This document shows, piece by piece, positions 63,465 through 64,000 of a DNA stretch of 64,000 nucleotides (within the stretch, counting starts at the first letter, position 1; each line of letters begins with the position of its first letter). The notes under the pieces were generated by a model. It saw only the letters and a program-made list of their open reading frames with translations. It was not told where the DNA came from and ran no database searches. A program made the position numbers and the translations under genes. Origin of the DNA: Enhygromyxa salina (lineage in GTDB: Bacteria > Myxococcota_A > Polyangia > Nannocystales > Nannocystaceae); the NCBI RefSeq assembly GCF_000737335.2, contig NZ_JMCC02000048.1, forward strand, positions 44,255-108,254, read 5' to 3'.

Positions 63465-64000
63465 GTGCGATCGCTCAAGGTCCACGTATATGACTCGGAG
63501 ACCGGCCGGACGCGCGAGGAAAGGTACACGCGCTCACCGGTTCGGATCGGTCGTAACCCCCGCAACGATCTGTGCCTGAGCTTCGGCTTTGTCTCGGGCT
63601 GGCACGCGAAGGTCGACTTCAACGAGAACGGCGGGTCGTTCACGGATCTCGGCTCGACCAACGGCTCGGCGATCGACGGGCGCAGGATCGAGGCCAACCA
63701 GTCGTTTCAGCTTGGCGACGGGCTGAGCGTCACGGTTGGCAAGCTCGAGATGCGTTTCGTGTGGGAGGAGTCCGAGTCCGAGCACAGCGGCCGCTATGAT
63801 CAGGATCCCCACGCGGGCATCGTGACTCGCTCGCCGCGGCTGCCGACCATGCCGATCCAGGCGGTGCAGTCCCTCGATGATCTGCCTCGTGATCCGCACG
63901 CGCCGGCGACGGTGCAGCACTCCGCGAGCGGGGCGGCGATGATGTCTGGGCCGCCCTCGTTGGGTGGGCCGCCGCCGCCGCTGGGCGGGCTGCCGCCTCC
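63465..64000 (+). CDS. FHA-domain protein, 3' truncated at window edge
   Basis: From GTG 63465, 4 bp after tssG; at least 178 residues, open at the end. FHA domain: VRIGRNPRND (26-35), a conserved S/H pair in FVSGWHAKV, DLGSTNGSAIDG (61-72). A Pro/Gly-rich linker begins near residue 160. FHA proteins next to tssFG often bind phosphothreonine and switch on secretion (TagH/Fha type), or form part of a kinase pathway. Confidence 0.88.
   Translation, partial: MRSLKVHVYDSETGRTREERYTRSPVRIGRNPRNDLCLSFGFVSGWHAKVDFNENGGSFTDLGSTNGSAIDGRRIEANQSFQLGDGLSVTVGKLEMRFVWEESESEHSGRYDQDPHAGIVTRSPRLPTMPIQAVQSLDDLPRDPHAPATVQHSASGAAMMSGPPSLGGPPPPLGGLPP

Overview
The window is a GC-rich (roughly two-thirds G+C) chromosomal segment, most likely from a myxobacterium of the Nannocystineae (Enhygromyxa, Plesiocystis or Nannocystis type). 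The clues are cysteine-rich lipoproteins with TDTDTD linkers, a surface protein with Gly-Asp-Gly-Asp-Thr repeats ending in a MYXO-CTERM-like tail (Cys motif, hydrophobic segment, Arg cluster), a Type VI secretion cluster next to an FHA protein, and Ser/Thr-kinase-like proteins. The taxonomic call is inferred from these traits, not from a database search.

Layout. 1-10.9 kb is mixed housekeeping and envelope: the 3' end of topA, a beta-class adenine methyltransferase, a dienelactone hydrolase, a lipoprotein metallopeptidase, a YkvA-like protein, a YfbK-like VWA protein, a small lipoprotein, FabV enoyl reductase and a large membrane protein. 10.9-25.9 kb is the tRNA(Thr-Tyr-Gly-Thr)-tuf1 unit, rpmG, tRNA-Trp, secE, nusG, rplKAJL, rpoB and rpoC, closed by a strong terminator. 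26.0-27.8 kb holds an antiparallel two-gene AAA-ATPase/TOPRIM-like pair wedged between rpoC and rpsL. 27.9-47.2 kb is the str-S10-spc-alpha superoperon: rpsL, rpsG, fusA, tuf2, rpsJ, rplD, rplW, rplB, rpsS, rplV, rpsC, rplP, rpmC, rpsQ, rplN, rplX, rplE, rpsH, rplF, rplR, rpsE, rpmD, rplO, secY, a 75-bp-period minisatellite, infA-like, rpmJ, rpsM, rpsK, rpsD, rpoA, rplQ. Compared with the canonical order, rplC (L3), rpsN (S14), adk and map are absent.

47.2-49.5 kb carries a DUF3820 gene and an overlapping fliO/P/Q/R-like set, a Type III or flagellar export gate with no other export genes in view. 49.5-54.3 kb encodes secreted or surface proteins. 54.4-57.0 kb has a zinc-ribbon pseudokinase and a gene-poor stretch. 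57.1-64.0 kb is the start of a Type VI secretion cluster: vgrG, tssE, a large imperfect palindrome, tssF, tssG and a truncated FHA gene.

The genes of 11-47 kb together make the core transcription and translation machinery and the Sec translocon. The most unusual observations are the ATPase/TOPRIM cassette inside the ribosomal superoperon, the missing rplC, rpsN, adk and map, the minisatellite in place of adk-map, the two tuf genes identical except for their first ~165 bp, the orphan export-gate operon, and the ~164-bp palindrome in the T6SS locus.
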